In this document: in pieces, positions 22,392-32,228 of the stretch
Layout: each line of letters begins with the position of its first letter
How positions within the stretch are numbered: position 1 is the stretch's first letter
DNA from: Yersinia artesiana
Lineage (GTDB): Bacteria > Pseudomonadota > Gammaproteobacteria > Enterobacterales > Enterobacteriaceae
Direction: 5' to 3'
Length of the DNA: 32,228 nt
Assembly (NCBI RefSeq): GCF_902726545.1
Contig: NZ_CACVAD010000051.1
Location: forward strand, 1 to 32,228
Position numbers and translations under genes: made by a program
The notes under the pieces: model-generated
Databases searched by the model: none
What the model was told of the DNA's origin: nothing
What the model saw: only the letters and a program-made list of their open reading frames with translations

Positions 22392-22787
22392 TTGAAACAC
22401 ATACAAATTGCAGTCGGGATTATCCGTAATTCCCAGCAAGAGATTTTTATTACCCTGCGTGCTGCTGATTCTCATATGGCTGGGTTTTGGGAATTCCCTG
22501 GCGGCAAAATCGAGCAGGGTGAAACAGCAGAAGTCGCATTAAAACGTGAGCTGTTGGAAGAAACAGGCATCGTGGTGAAAAAGGCGTTTTTGCTCAAAGT
22601 GTTAGAGCACACATTTACCGATCGCATCGTAACATTAAGTTTTTATATGGTTGAAGCATGGGATGGTGAACCCTTTGGCCGCGAAGGTCAGCCGATGCGC
22701 TGGGTGAAGCAATCTGAATTGCAGGCTGCAGAGTTCCCACCAGCCAATACAGCTATCATTGAATTACTTACTACCCTTCGTATTTAA
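22392..22787 (+). CDS. mutT: 8-oxo-dGTP diphosphatase MutT
   Basis: MutT hydrolyses 8-oxo-dGTP and so prevents A:T to C:G transversions. The 131 residues (129 in E. coli) contain a complete Nudix box: G38-x5-E44-x7-R52-E53-L-L-E56-E57-x-G59-I60. The start is TTG at 22392 with AGGAGA at 22380-22385 upstream. It gives MKHIQIAVGIIRN, aligned with the E. coli start MKKLQIAVGIIRN. No ATG lies near enough to replace it without losing the first beta strand. It is separated from secA by a terminator. Confidence 0.93.
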   Translation: MKHIQIAVGIIRNSQQEIFITLRAADSHMAGFWEFPGGKIEQGETAEVALKRELLEETGIVVKKAFLLKVLEHTFTDRIVTLSFYMVEAWDGEPFGREGQPMRWVKQSELQAAEFPPANTAIIELLTTLRI

Positions 22788-22789
22788 AG

Positions 22790-22972
22790 TTGCAGGGTTG
22801 TTAGCTGCGTTCGTTACTCGGCCCGTCCATGGGCCTCGCCTTTGCGAGGCTGCTGCATGCAGCGTTCAAATCGGTTCCTGACCGATTTGTCACCCGAATA
22901 ACTTTAGTAAGCTCATCGGGGTTCGTTCGCTGGCTGCCTACCTGAAATTTCAATTACTTTGGGTATTGCATT
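22790..22972. repeat. Palindromic intergenic repeat, resembling the YPAL family of yersiniae
   Basis: This stretch between the convergent ends of mutT and yacG is built of successive hairpins: GGCCC/GGGCC (22820-22824, 22831-22835), CCTCGC/GCGAGG (22834-22839, 22844-22849), the palindrome GCTGCATGCAGC (about 22851-22862) and AAATCGGT/ACCGATTT (22868-22875, 22881-22888). It is richer in GC than its flanks and has no open frame. I recall dispersed palindromic sequences of about 170 bp in Yersinia genomes (YPAL) with this look. The family call and the exact ends are from memory and uncertain. It may also end transcription from both sides. Confidence 0.6.
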
Positions 22973-23018
22973 GTATCTAATATCATTAGGTTGTTTTATT
23001 TTGTGGAGTAATAGGAGA

Positions 23019-23225
23019 TCAGTGCTTAGGCGGCTCTTCTTCGCTCCATTCATCACTATCAGATAGCTCACCATTACTGGAAATACGTTTTTCTTCGTCG
23101 GCCCACTCACCTAAATCAATCAACTGGCAACGTTTGCAGCAGAATGGGCGATAAGGGCTTTGTTCTCCCCAGATAACAATCTTTCCGCAGGTCGGACAGT
23201 TCACCTCGATTATTTCGGTTTCCAT
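23019..23225 (-). CDS. yacG: DNA gyrase inhibitor YacG (zinc-binding)
   Basis: YacG is a small zinc protein shown in E. coli to bind GyrB and inhibit gyrase. The 68 residues have the zinc motif C10-x2-C13-x15-C29-x3-C33, followed by the family stretch [18 protein letters not shown] and an acidic C-terminal tail. A strong AGGAG ribosome binding site precedes the ATG on the - strand. It is the last gene of coaE-zapD-yacG, 45 bp after zapD. Confidence 0.95.
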   Translation of the reverse strand: METEIIEVNCPTCGKIVIWGEQSPYRPFCCKRCQLIDLGEWADEEKRISSNGELSDSDEWSEEEPPKH

Positions 23226-23270
23226 GTTTTCTCCTAAAATCTATCCAAGGCCAAGCGGCTAATCACAAAC

Positions 23271-24023
23271 TCAGCAGCAGGCTAATTCAAACGATAAACG
23301 TGCCGGCACGGTACCATTTTCACTGTCGAGTGGTAAGAAGCGAATTGCATATCTGGTCTTATGGCCGGAAATTTGTGGATACAATTGTGGATCTAGCGGC
23401 AGGCGTAATCTCAGTAAATCAGCTCCTTCTGCATTATCCTGGAAGAAACCATTTAAACTGATTTGTGCTCGCAGCGGGCCGGATTGGCGAATTAAATTTA
23501 AAATAATAGTCAGCGACTGATTGAGCGGGGTCAGACTTTCCAGCAATTTGGCTATATGTTGATTACGCTGTTCATGGGGCAGATGCAGCCAGGTGTGCAA
23601 AGTGGGTAAGTCGAAACTACAGCAGCCACCAGGGATACTCAGGCGCTGGCGAACAACGCTGATTAAGCGATCTTCTTTTAGCGACTGCCCGATGCGCGGT
23701 GCCGACATCAATACTGAAGCCCGGCTTTTTAACTGACTACGCAAGGAATCTACCAGCGACATATCAACACCGGGCATATCTGCCCATAGTTGTAATTTCT
23801 GTTGTTGGCGCTCTAATTCTTTAAGCAAATCAGTACGAACTTCACCGCGCTCAAGGACATCAATTAAATCAGATGCTGTGCGGAAAAACGTTAATGCACT
23901 GGCAATATTATCTAACGTACGCTGGCTTTCTAATTGTTGTAGTAAAAACTCCATTCTTAGCCAGGTACGCATTTTTTCATTGAGCGGGTGTTCAAAAAGT
24001 ATTGTTGAGGTGAGGTCACTCAT
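23271..24023 (-). CDS. zapD: Z-ring associated protein ZapD
   Basis: ZapD (YacF) crosslinks FtsZ filaments into bundles through the FtsZ C-terminal peptide. The 250 residues (247 in E. coli) begin with a helical region ([19 protein letters not shown]) and end with the beta-rich domain ([10 protein letters not shown] to the terminal ELACC). The central [20 protein letters not shown] is highly conserved. The ATG overlaps the coaE stop by 4 bp (ATGA), so the two are coupled. Confidence 0.95.
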   Translation of the reverse strand: MSDLTSTILFEHPLNEKMRTWLRMEFLLQQLESQRTLDNIASALTFFRTASDLIDVLERGEVRTDLLKELERQQQKLQLWADMPGVDMSLVDSLRSQLKSRASVLMSAPRIGQSLKEDRLISVVRQRLSIPGGCCSFDLPTLHTWLHLPHEQRNQHIAKLLESLTPLNQSLTIILNLIRQSGPLRAQISLNGFFQDNAEGADLLRLRLPLDPQLYPQISGHKTRYAIRFLPLDSENGTVPARLSFELACC

Positions 24024-24640
24024 CTATGTAGATCCTGTTGGGCCGCAGCTGCCAATTTCAAATACTGCTGGTGTAATAAGGCAACTTGCGGGGCGATAAC
24101 TATGGGATCGCCGCTATTGTCAATAATGTCATCAGCACAGGCTAGCCGCTGTTGCCGCGAAACCTGTGAAGCTAAAATATCTTCTGCCTGTTGGCGAGTA
24201 ATACCATCTCTCGCCATTGTTCGAGCGAGTTGTATTTCAGGTGCCACATCTACCACTAACACACGATTGGCACGGTGATGTAAACCATTTTCAACCAACA
24301 AGGGGACAACCCAAAGTGCATACGGCTCATCAATATTGGCGAGCTGACGCTGGGTTTCCAGTTGGATCAGTGGATGCAACAATGAATTTAACCACGCTTT
24401 TTCCTGCGGCTCACTGAAAATTTTCTCGCGTAATGCCGCACGATTCAATGTGCCATCTGTGTGCAAGATTGTTTTCCCATAGCGGGAGGTGATATCCATT
24501 AATGCTGGCATGCCGGGTTCAACCACCTGACGAGCAATAATATCAGCATCAACCAGAGGGACACCGAGATTGGCGAATGCATTTGCGACTGTGCTTTTAC
24601 CACTGCCAATTCCACCAGTGAGAGCCACAATATAGGTCAT
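24020..24640 (-). CDS. coaE: Dephospho-CoA kinase CoaE
   Basis: CoaE phosphorylates dephospho-CoA, the last step of coenzyme A synthesis. From ATG 24640 it has 206 residues, the E. coli length, beginning [17 protein letters not shown] with the P-loop at G9-S16. The frame continues upstream to 24703, but the added residues are unlike the family, and AGG lies ahead of 24640. Other kinase features are [13 protein letters not shown] and HPLI. It is the first gene of coaE-zapD-yacG. Confidence 0.95.
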   Translation of the reverse strand: MTYIVALTGGIGSGKSTVANAFANLGVPLVDADIIARQVVEPGMPALMDITSRYGKTILHTDGTLNRAALREKIFSEPQEKAWLNSLLHPLIQLETQRQLANIDEPYALWVVPLLVENGLHHRANRVLVVDVAPEIQLARTMARDGITRQQAEDILASQVSRQQRLACADDIIDNSGDPIVIAPQVALLHQQYLKLAAAAQQDLHR

Positions 24641-24830
24641 TGCCTGGCCTTGCATACAGTTAGTGAGTGGCCGAATTGTATCTGAAAGCAGGTGCCAAGG
24701 CATAGCAAGGTGTGCATTCTGTTTGCGCTATGTGGAAAAATAAGTGAGGTGAGTACGAAGATAACTGCGGGATTGAGACTCTTCAGGTAATTTGTGGGAT
24801 TGTAGCGCAAATAAAGGTGGATTCGCAGTC

Positions 24831-24858
24831 TTGCCGTAGAATTATTCATGCGTATGAT
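24831..24858 (+). promoter_or_regulatory. Predicted guaC promoter
   Basis: TTGCCG at 24831-24836 and TATGAT at 24853-24858 are 16 bp apart. A small hairpin, GGCGT/ACGCC at 24873-24877 and 24883-24887, lies in the predicted leader. The 293-bp gap between coaE and guaC must also hold a - strand promoter for coaE, which I could not pick out. Confidence 0.45.
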
Positions 24859-24933
24859 AGCTTCACTGGGATGGCGTGATTTACGCCCGATCACATTTTG
24901 CGATCTATCGCCAATAACCAGGAATAATTAGCC

Positions 24934-25977
24934 ATGCGTATTGAAGAAGGTTTGAAACTAGGCTTTAAAGATGTGTTAATCCGCCCTAAACGTTCAACAC
25001 TGAAAAGTCGCTCTGAAGTCGAACTGGAACGCCAGTTTACCTTCAAACATTCAGGTTGGAATTGGTCTGGTGTACCTATCATCGCTGCTAATATGGATAC
25101 TGTTGGCACCTTCCGCATGGCAGAAGTCCTGGCCTCATTCGATGTTTTGACCGCAGTTCACAAACACTACACTGTTGAGCAGTGGGGCGAATTTGTGAAA
25201 CGAGTTCCTGAATCAGTTTTACGTCATGTCATGGTTTCTACCGGGACATCTTCTGCTGATTTCGACAAAATGAAACAAATTTTGGCGTTATCACCTGCCT
25301 TGAAATTTATTTGTATTGATGTGGCTAATGGTTATTCCGAGCATTTCGTTTCCTTCTTGCAAAAAGCTCGCGAAGCATGCCCAGATAAAGTTATTTGTGC
25401 GGGCAATGTGGTGACCGGTGAGATGGTCGAAGAACTTATTCTGTCAGGCGCTGATATTGTGAAAGTTGGGATTGGCCCAGGTTCAGTTTGTACCACTCGC
25501 GTAAAAACAGGTGTCGGCTATCCGCAGTTGTCGGCGGTTATTGAGTGTGCTGATGCAGCACACGGTTTGGGTGGACAGATTGTCAGCGATGGCGGTTGTT
25601 CCGTGCCGGGTGATGTTGCGAAAGCTTTCGGTGGTGGTGCTGACTTCGTTATGTTGGGTGGCATGCTAGCTGGACACGATGAGTGCGAAGGCCGAGTTGT
25701 TGAAGAGAATGGCGAGAAGTTTATGTTGTTCTACGGTATGAGTTCAGAGTCAGCCATGAAACGCCATGTAGGTGGTGTTGCTGAGTACCGCGCGGCGGAA
25801 GGCAAGACGGTTAAATTGCCATTACGTGGCTCCGTTGATAACACCGTTCGCGACATTATGGGCGGTTTGCGTTCCGCTTGTACCTATGTGGGTGCATCGC
25901 ATTTAAAAGAACTGACTAAACGCACCACTTTTATTCGCGTAGCAGAGCAAGAAAACCGCGTGTTTGGCAGTAACTGA
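24934..25977 (+). CDS. guaC: GMP reductase GuaC
   Basis: GuaC converts GMP to IMP with NADPH, linking guanine and adenine nucleotide pools. The 347 residues equal the E. coli length. The catalytic cysteine is C186 in the IMPDH-family loop [11 protein letters not shown], and [20 protein letters not shown] forms the phosphate-binding site. The AGGA at about 24921-24924 serves as ribosome binding site. It is a single gene flanked by divergent coaE and convergent hofC, ending in a strong terminator. Confidence 0.97.
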   Translation: MRIEEGLKLGFKDVLIRPKRSTLKSRSEVELERQFTFKHSGWNWSGVPIIAANMDTVGTFRMAEVLASFDVLTAVHKHYTVEQWGEFVKRVPESVLRHVMVSTGTSSADFDKMKQILALSPALKFICIDVANGYSEHFVSFLQKAREACPDKVICAGNVVTGEMVEELILSGADIVKVGIGPGSVCTTRVKTGVGYPQLSAVIECADAAHGLGGQIVSDGGCSVPGDVAKAFGGGADFVMLGGMLAGHDECEGRVVEENGEKFMLFYGMSSESAMKRHVGGVAEYRAAEGKTVKLPLRGSVDNTVRDIMGGLRSACTYVGASHLKELTKRTTFIRVAEQENRVFGSN

Positions 25978-26018
25978 TATTGGGTTTTCGAAAGTAAGTT
26001 ATGCTCTGATAACGTTAG

Positions 26019-26072
26019 CAATCACGAGCCTGTGATTGAGATGAAAAGAGGCGTTGAATTACGCCTCTTTTC
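26019..26072. terminator. Double-hairpin bidirectional terminator between guaC and hofC
   Basis: The main stem is a perfect 12-bp inverted repeat, GAAAAGAGGCGT at 26043-26054 and ACGCCTCTTTTC at 26061-26072, with a six-base loop. The A-run on one arm and T-run on the other let it act in both directions. A second perfect stem, CAATCAC/GTGATTG at 26019-26025 and 26032-26038, precedes it on the guaC side. It sits between convergent guaC and hofC. Confidence 0.88.
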
Positions 26073-26112
26073 AATAAAACTCCACTGGATAGCCCTCCTG
26101 TAATAACATTAT

Positions 26113-27312
26113 TTACCCGATAACATCCCCTAACTGGAATATCGGTAAATACATCGCGATTACCAGTACCCCAACAATACTGCCAATAATTAACATTAAA
26201 AGTGGCTCCAACATTTGCGTGAGATTGTCGGCCAAATCCTGTGTTTGCTGTTGCTGCCAACCTGCCAGTTTCCCTAGTAGCACATCCAGCGCACCAGATT
26301 CCTCGCCTACACGAACCATTTGTTGGCATAACGGGGGGAATAGAGGGTGCTGGGTGATGGTCATATGCAGTGGAATTCCTTGATTGATTTGTTTTTGAAT
26401 ACTCCTCAATGCTTGCTGATAAGTGTCATTATTGATGGAACGGAGTGCAGCATCTAAGCCCGCGGTCAGTGGTAAACCTGCGTGCTGAGTGATAGCCAGA
26501 GTTTGAAAAATTTGACTAAGGCAACTGCCACGAATCAATGCTGATACTAACGGGATACGTAATAGGAGTTTCTGTTCCCATTGTTGGCAGTGAGTCTGAT
26601 GTCGCCGTACATATATATAACTAATACAAAATAATGTTAATAATGCGATTAAGTATGGCCCATAGGCAGTAAGAAATGCGGACATAAATAGGAGTGTGGC
26701 AGTCAGTGCGGGTAATGGCGTGTCGAATGATTGGTAAATTTGTGCAAATTCGGGCAGCACTAAAACCAGCATGACAATACTGACAACCAGTGCGACAACG
26801 CAGACAAATACTGGATATTTAAGTGCTTTAATGACTTTCTTTTGTAATTTTTGCTGCCGCTCTTGATGTTGTACCAACTGCATGCAGCACTGCTCAAGGT
26901 TACCTGTCAGCTCCCCCATCGCAATGACAGGGGGATATAGCAGAGGAAAAGTATGAGGATAATGAGCCATTGCTTCTGATAATGACTGCCCCTGTGATAC
27001 TTGCTGACTTATTTCCTGTAATAAACACTGCCAGGGCAAGGCATCTATTTCTTGTGCCAGCAATTGCAAGCAATTCACTAAAGGTAGACCTGCTTGTAAT
27101 AATGTTGCTAATTGGCGAGTGATAGCGATCAGACGTTCACCGCGCCAATAGCTAATCGATAATCTTTTCCCACTCTTAACACCCAGTGGTTGTAACCCAT
27201 TACGGAGCATATATTCATAGACAGTATTTCTCTTCGTCGTCAGTAATGCACCTGTCTGTAATTGCCCTTCGGTATTAATTGCTCTCCAATAAAATAGGCG
27301 CTGATAGCTCAC
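26113..27312 (-). CDS. hofC: Type IV pilus inner-membrane platform protein HofC (PilC/GspF family)
   Basis: The 399-residue protein is a GspF/PilC-type platform protein that links the assembly ATPase to pilin insertion. Two homologous GspF domains lie at about residues 62-187 and 263-390, and membrane segments at about 165-188, 208-234 and 369-391. Family marks are LLQAGLPLVNCLQLLA in domain 1, THE like-placed QHAGLPLTAGLDAAL in domain 2, and GEESGALDVLLGKLA. The start is GTG, overlapping the hofB stop by 4 bp (GTGA). The equivalent E. coli operon is ppdD-hofB-hofC. Confidence 0.93.
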   Translation of the reverse strand: MSYQRLFYWRAINTEGQLQTGALLTTKRNTVYEYMLRNGLQPLGVKSGKRLSISYWRGERLIAITRQLATLLQAGLPLVNCLQLLAQEIDALPWQCLLQEISQQVSQGQSLSEAMAHYPHTFPLLYPPVIAMGELTGNLEQCCMQLVQHQERQQKLQKKVIKALKYPVFVCVVALVVSIVMLVLVLPEFAQIYQSFDTPLPALTATLLFMSAFLTAYGPYLIALLTLFCISYIYVRRHQTHCQQWEQKLLLRIPLVSALIRGSCLSQIFQTLAITQHAGLPLTAGLDAALRSINNDTYQQALRSIQKQINQGIPLHMTITQHPLFPPLCQQMVRVGEESGALDVLLGKLAGWQQQQTQDLADNLTQMLEPLLMLIIGSIVGVLVIAMYLPIFQLGDVIG

Positions 27313-28775
27313 GGCATTGCCTCAATTTGTATTTTCAGCCCCACAACACGATTAATTTCGCTGAGAGTGGTCATGCCGCTTTCGACCAATGCCAGACCCG
27401 CTGAAAGTAATGTGACTTGTTTTTGTTCTTGCGCAATCCTGGTGAGTTCTGCTGGGCTGACATTATTGAGTAAAGCTTGTTGGATTGGCGGGGTGACATT
27501 TAACATTTCGTAAATTCCCGTTCGACCATAATATCCGGCACAGCAATGTTCACAACCAACGGCAAGATAATGTTGCAGTGGACTTGCCCATATATCTGGT
27601 GGCGTCAGGAAAGGGACTGATGACGCCTGACGACAATGCAGGCACAATTTTCGGACTAATCGTTGGGCGATAACTAATATTAGACTGGAAGCAATTAAGT
27701 GACGTTCTACGCCCATGTGTGTTAGGCGAATCAGTGTTTCTGCTGTGGAGTTGGTATGCAACGTTGAGAGAACCAGATGCCCCGTTAGTGCTGCTTTAAC
27801 TGCTATTTCTGCAGTTTCATTATCACGAATCTCACCGAGCATAATGACATCAGGATCCTGACGCAGCATGGCACGCAATACATTGGAGAAATCCAGCCCA
27901 ATTTTACTGTTGGTCTGTGTTTGATTTATACCGTCAACCTGGATCTCAATAGGATCTTCAACACTACAGATGTTTATTTGTCCCTGATTGAGCTGCTCCA
28001 GGCTGCAATAGAGAGTCACTGTCTTACCACTCCCTGTAGGTCCTGTGACCAGAATCAACCCCTGCGGCGCTGATAGCGCTTGAGTTAATTGCTGGTGGGC
28101 TACTGTTGTCAGCCCCAGTTTTTCCAAAGTAGGCTGCTGCTTCATATTGAGAATCCGCAGCACGACTTTTTCACCATATTGCACGGGGAGGGTCGCTATT
28201 CTCATTGAGTAGCGAATGCCATCTAATAGGAGAGTCAACTGTCCATCTTGCGCTAACCGCTTTTCCGCAATATTCAGCTTAGCCATGACTTTCAGGCAAC
28301 TGCTAATACGACGGGATAGCTCAGCCTCAGGTGATGGAGATTCATGCAATACACCATCAATTCTCAAGCGAATACGGTAGTGATATTGATAAGGTTCAAA
28401 ATGAATATCAGATGCGCGTTTCTGAATCGCCAACTTGAGTGTCTGCGTTATAAATTGAATAACAGGGGTATCGCTTTCATTATCAAGTAATGTGTCATCG
28501 TCCCTCTTTATTGGTGCATTGGCGTCTACGTGCTCTTGTGCTGATGGACTTAAATTAAGTGATTGTTCAATTCTGGCTTCCGGCCAGTATTCCACCTTGA
28601 TTTTACGGCCACAGGCAAAACGGAGCGCAGTCAACAATGCCTCATTGGTGGGGTGGGGTGAAGCTATGGTTAAGTTGTTGCTATCAAGTTTTAAGGCTAT
28701 TGATCTATAGCGGCGGCAGATGGTGTGTAATTCATCATTTATTGTTTCGTGTGTGCGTTCCCTAAATTCGGTCAT
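27309..28775 (-). CDS. hofB: Type IV pilus assembly ATPase HofB (PilB/GspE family)
   Basis: This 488-residue secretion ATPase would power pilin assembly. An N-terminal domain (to about 100) precedes the ATPase core. Walker A GPTGSGKT is at 245-252, Walker B IMLGEIRD at 311-318, and the His box TGHLVLSTLHTN at 331-342. A zinc motif C378-x2-C381 ... C408-x2-C411 is present, as in PilB/GspE. It starts within the ppdD stop (ATGA) and overlaps hofC by 4 bp, so the three genes form a tight operon. All key residues are intact. Confidence 0.94.
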   Translation of the reverse strand: MTEFRERTHETINDELHTICRRYRSIALKLDSNNLTIASPHPTNEALLTALRFACGRKIKVEYWPEARIEQSLNLSPSAQEHVDANAPIKRDDDTLLDNESDTPVIQFITQTLKLAIQKRASDIHFEPYQYHYRIRLRIDGVLHESPSPEAELSRRISSCLKVMAKLNIAEKRLAQDGQLTLLLDGIRYSMRIATLPVQYGEKVVLRILNMKQQPTLEKLGLTTVAHQQLTQALSAPQGLILVTGPTGSGKTVTLYCSLEQLNQGQINICSVEDPIEIQVDGINQTQTNSKIGLDFSNVLRAMLRQDPDVIMLGEIRDNETAEIAVKAALTGHLVLSTLHTNSTAETLIRLTHMGVERHLIASSLILVIAQRLVRKLCLHCRQASSVPFLTPPDIWASPLQHYLAVGCEHCCAGYYGRTGIYEMLNVTPPIQQALLNNVSPAELTRIAQEQKQVTLLSAGLALVESGMTTLSEINRVVGLKIQIEAMP

Positions 28776-29215
28776 TTGATTACGGCCTTATCATTAAAGC
28801 GGAACACGGCTTTACAGTTGTCAGTTATGCTGCTGTCTGTTGCGGTGCAGGTTCTTGTCCAGACGACATTTCCACTGTTATTTAGTGTTGGCGACATAGC
28901 CAGAGTCAAATTGGCAAGAGTTTGCTGACCTGTAAGTGTAATAACACCTTTATCAATAGTTGTAGCACTGACATAGCGTGATGATGCCCCTGCTGGGATG
29001 CCATGGCTACCACCATTGCAGCTATCAAGGCTGGCATGTTCCAGAGCGCAAAGTTCCACTGCCATTTTGTAAGGCACCATGGCTTGTAACATATCGGTGA
29101 GTGCTGCTTTTTGGATATAGCGTTGATAGGACGGAATACCAACACCACTGAGAACCGCAATAATGGCGATCGCAACCATCAATTCAATTAATGTAAAACC
29201 GCGTTGATTAGTCAT
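28772..29215 (-). CDS. ppdD: Major type IV prepilin PpdD
   Basis: PpdD is the major pilin of the enterobacterial type IV pilus. The 147-residue prepilin has the class A signal, a five-residue leader then G6|F7TLIELMVAIAII. A prepilin peptidase would cut after G6 and methylate F7, and E11 is the Glu5 of the mature protein. Four cysteines (C56, C66, C123, C134) can form two disulfides in the globular domain. GGAGAG lies seven bases ahead of the ATG. The 204-bp gap upstream holds nested inverted repeats. In E. coli ppdD responds to CRP and Sxy; no clear site of that kind is seen here. Confidence 0.94.
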   Translation of the reverse strand: MTNQRGFTLIELMVAIAIIAVLSGVGIPSYQRYIQKAALTDMLQAMVPYKMAVELCALEHASLDSCNGGSHGIPAGASSRYVSATTIDKGVITLTGQQTLANLTLAMSPTLNNSGNVVWTRTCTATDSSITDNCKAVFRFNDKAVIK

Positions 29216-29292
29216 TTGACACTCTCCATGTGTGTGAGAAAACGTGGACAGAGTGCACTTTTTGAATAAATGCTAACAAGAGGGGATAGAGG

Positions 29293-29404
29293 GTTTTGCG
29301 AAGCCTACTGTTGGATATTTATGTTCTTGCAATGGCATCACAGATAACTTCGGCGGTGCTCGCAAAACAGAGTTAGGGTCTGCTATTGAGAGCCTTCCGC
29401 CGAA
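29293..29404. repeat. Nested inverted repeats in the nadC-ppdD gap
   Basis: Two perfect inverted repeats interlock. GTTTTGCGA at 29293-29301 pairs with TCGCAAAAC at 29360-29368 (9 bp). TTCGGCGG at 29349-29356 pairs with CCGCCGAA at 29397-29404 (8 bp). They cannot all form at once as nested stems, since the second pair straddles the end of the first, so they describe alternative or pseudoknot-like structures. No open frame is seen. The gap lies between the nadC stop and the ppdD start, both on the - strand. Confidence 0.5.
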
Positions 29405-29419
29405 AATAATTTGATAGGA

Positions 29420-31027
<1,608 letters not shown>

Positions 31028-31110
31028 TACGGAAGTCATGCAGTATTAACCAGAGGTTCATGGTCGAGCAGATATTAGCTTGTCACCTTGTCTGATATTG
31101 TCGTTTATAC

Positions 31111-31141
31111 ATGCCGGGAGGCATATGCCCTGTTTGTGGGC
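31111..31141 (+). promoter_or_regulatory. Paired hairpins in the ampD-ampE gap
   Basis: ATGCC/GGCAT (31111-31115, 31120-31124) closes a GGGA tetraloop. GCCC/GGGC (31127-31130, 31138-31141) forms a second stem. The GGCAT arm can instead pair with ATGCC at 31125-31129, so the two forms may compete. No U-run follows. A role in ampE expression is only a guess. Confidence 0.25.
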
Positions 31142-31171
31142 GGGTTAAGTGCAAAGGGAGAATAAGAGCTA

Positions 31172-32026
31172 ATGACACTGTTTACGCTGTTGCTGGTGCT
31201 GGCATGGGAGCGCTTGTTTAAACTGGGCGAACATTGGCAGCTAGATCATCGCCTTGAAGTGGTATTTACGCGCTTACGCCGCTTTTCGTTGGTACAAACA
31301 ATTCTACTGACCGCTGTGTGGATGGTGCTGGTATGGCTGGTTTTGCAGCTAGTGCAAAACATCTTGTTTGGTTTACCTCTTTTACTTATCTGGATACTAA
31401 TTTGCCTGCTGTGCATTGGTGCGGGTGGAATACGTAAACATTACCGAGCTTATTTGAAAGCCGCACGCCAGGGCGATGCTCATGCCAGCGATAAATTGGC
31501 TGAGGAGTTGGCACTTATTCATGGTTTACCGATGGATAGCGGCGAAAAAGCCCGGTTGGAATCTCTGCAAAATGCATTGTTATGGATAAACTTCCGTTAC
31601 TATTTAGCGCCGATCTTCTGGTTTGTCGTTTGTGTTAGCTATGGTCCAGTGGCATTAGCAGGGTATGCGATGTTACGTGGGTATCAAACTTGGTTGGCGC
31701 GTCATCACACTCCTTTACAGCGCTCACAATCGGGTATTGATCGTATTTTGCATTGGCTTGACTGGATTCCGGTGCGGTTAGTGGGGGTTGCCTATGCATT
31801 ATTGGGGCATGGGGAAAGAGCCTTGCCCGCCTGGTTTGCTTCATTGGGCGACTTTCGTTCTTCGCAGTACCAAGTATTAACCCAACTGGCGCAATATTCG
31901 CTGGCGCGAGAGCCTCATTTAGATCCAGTGCAGACACCCAGATCAGCGGTCTCTTTAGCGCGAAAAGTTACTTTGACAGTGATTGTGGTGGTGGCGTTAT
32001 TAACGATTTATGGCGCGTTAGTTTAG
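31172..32026 (+). CDS. ampE: Inner-membrane protein AmpE
   Basis: AmpE is an integral inner-membrane protein encoded next to ampD; a role as sensor or regulator in beta-lactamase induction has been proposed, but its activity is not settled. The 284 residues equal the usual length. Membrane segments are seen at about 40-62, 66-86, 145-168 and 263-283, with a cytoplasmic stretch that keeps the family residues [24 protein letters not shown] at about 31154-31161 is the ribosome binding site. A terminator follows. Confidence 0.94.
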   Translation: MTLFTLLLVLAWERLFKLGEHWQLDHRLEVVFTRLRRFSLVQTILLTAVWMVLVWLVLQLVQNILFGLPLLLIWILICLLCIGAGGIRKHYRAYLKAARQGDAHASDKLAEELALIHGLPMDSGEKARLESLQNALLWINFRYYLAPIFWFVVCVSYGPVALAGYAMLRGYQTWLARHHTPLQRSQSGIDRILHWLDWIPVRLVGVAYALLGHGERALPAWFASLGDFRSSQYQVLTQLAQYSLAREPHLDPVQTPRSAVSLARKVTLTVIVVVALLTIYGALV

Positions 32027-32051
32027 TCAATAGTGCGTGAGTTGTGTGAGC

Positions 32052-32080
32052 TGGCTGATAATGATTTATCAGCCATTTTT
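32052..32080 (+). terminator. Rho-independent terminator after ampE
   Basis: TGGCTGATAA at 32052-32061 pairs perfectly with TTATCAGCCA at 32066-32075 around a TGAT loop, followed directly by TTTTT. It lies 25 bp after the ampE stop. From 32081 to the end (148 bp) the sequence is AT-rich and I see no gene in it. Confidence 0.9.
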
Positions 32081-32228
32081 AATATGATTTTCTATTAGGA
32101 ATTCTTTCTACCTTTTCTTACCAATAAAAATAGCAATCAGAATAAGTTAATTTATCAATTAATATCAATTGGTTAGGTTCTTTCCTTTGTGCTGCACTAC
32201 GATATGATAATCTGACTCTTTCTCTAGC

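Noticed and set aside
22913-23110. Frame on the - strand overlapping the palindromic repeat and yacG
   Set aside because: It lies partly in the repeat and out of frame with the well-supported yacG.
29327-29342. Possible CRP or CRP-S site upstream of ppdD (TTGCA-N6-TCACA)
   Set aside because: Only the right half matches the consensus; the left half is poor, so it cannot be supported from sequence alone.
31060-31095. Eleven-residue frame in the ampD-ampE gap preceded by AGAGG
   Set aside because: Too short to distinguish from chance and does not couple to ampE.

Overview
The window is a piece of an enterobacterial chromosome, most likely a Yersinia species close to Y. enterocolitica. The reasons are near-identity of most proteins to their E. 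coli counterparts as I recall them, the E. coli-like gene order, a DUF721 gene placed between lpxC and secM, and a palindromic intergenic repeat of the kind seen in yersiniae. The species call rests on memory, not on a search. No phage, insertion sequence, CRISPR array, tRNA or rRNA was seen.

Positions 1-481 are a non-coding region rich in palindromes that ends in a strong promoter with overlapping MraZ-type operator repeats. From 482 to 18379 lies the complete division and cell wall (dcw) cluster, all on the + strand: mraZ, rsmH, ftsL, ftsI, murE, murF, mraY, murD, ftsW, murG, murC, ddlB, ftsQ, ftsA, ftsZ, lpxC. Most genes overlap by a few bases or are 1-3 bases apart, so they are probably translationally coupled. 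MurC, MurD, MurE, MurF and Ddl build UDP-MurNAc-pentapeptide. MraY and MurG turn it into lipid II. FtsW and FtsI polymerise and crosslink it at the septum, and FtsL, FtsQ, FtsA and FtsZ form the divisome core.

Positions 18382-22319 hold a DUF721 (DciA-like) gene on the - strand, then secM and secA on the + strand with a hairpin over the secA start region and a terminator after secA. Next come mutT (+), a palindromic repeat, and the - strand group coaE-zapD-yacG. guaC (+) is followed by a double-hairpin terminator shared with the - strand type IV pilus operon ppdD-hofB-hofC. nadC (-) and ampD-ampE (+) close the window, with a terminator after ampE and about 150 bp of AT-rich DNA.

This is mostly core genome. 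The points most worth a second look are the DUF721 gene embedded antisense in the lpxC-secM-secA transcription path, a SecM arrest peptide with His at the position of the conserved Phe, nested inverted repeats between ppdD and nadC, the palindrome-rich mraZ upstream region, and several small intergenic RNA structures. I did not find a convincing undescribed multi-gene system.
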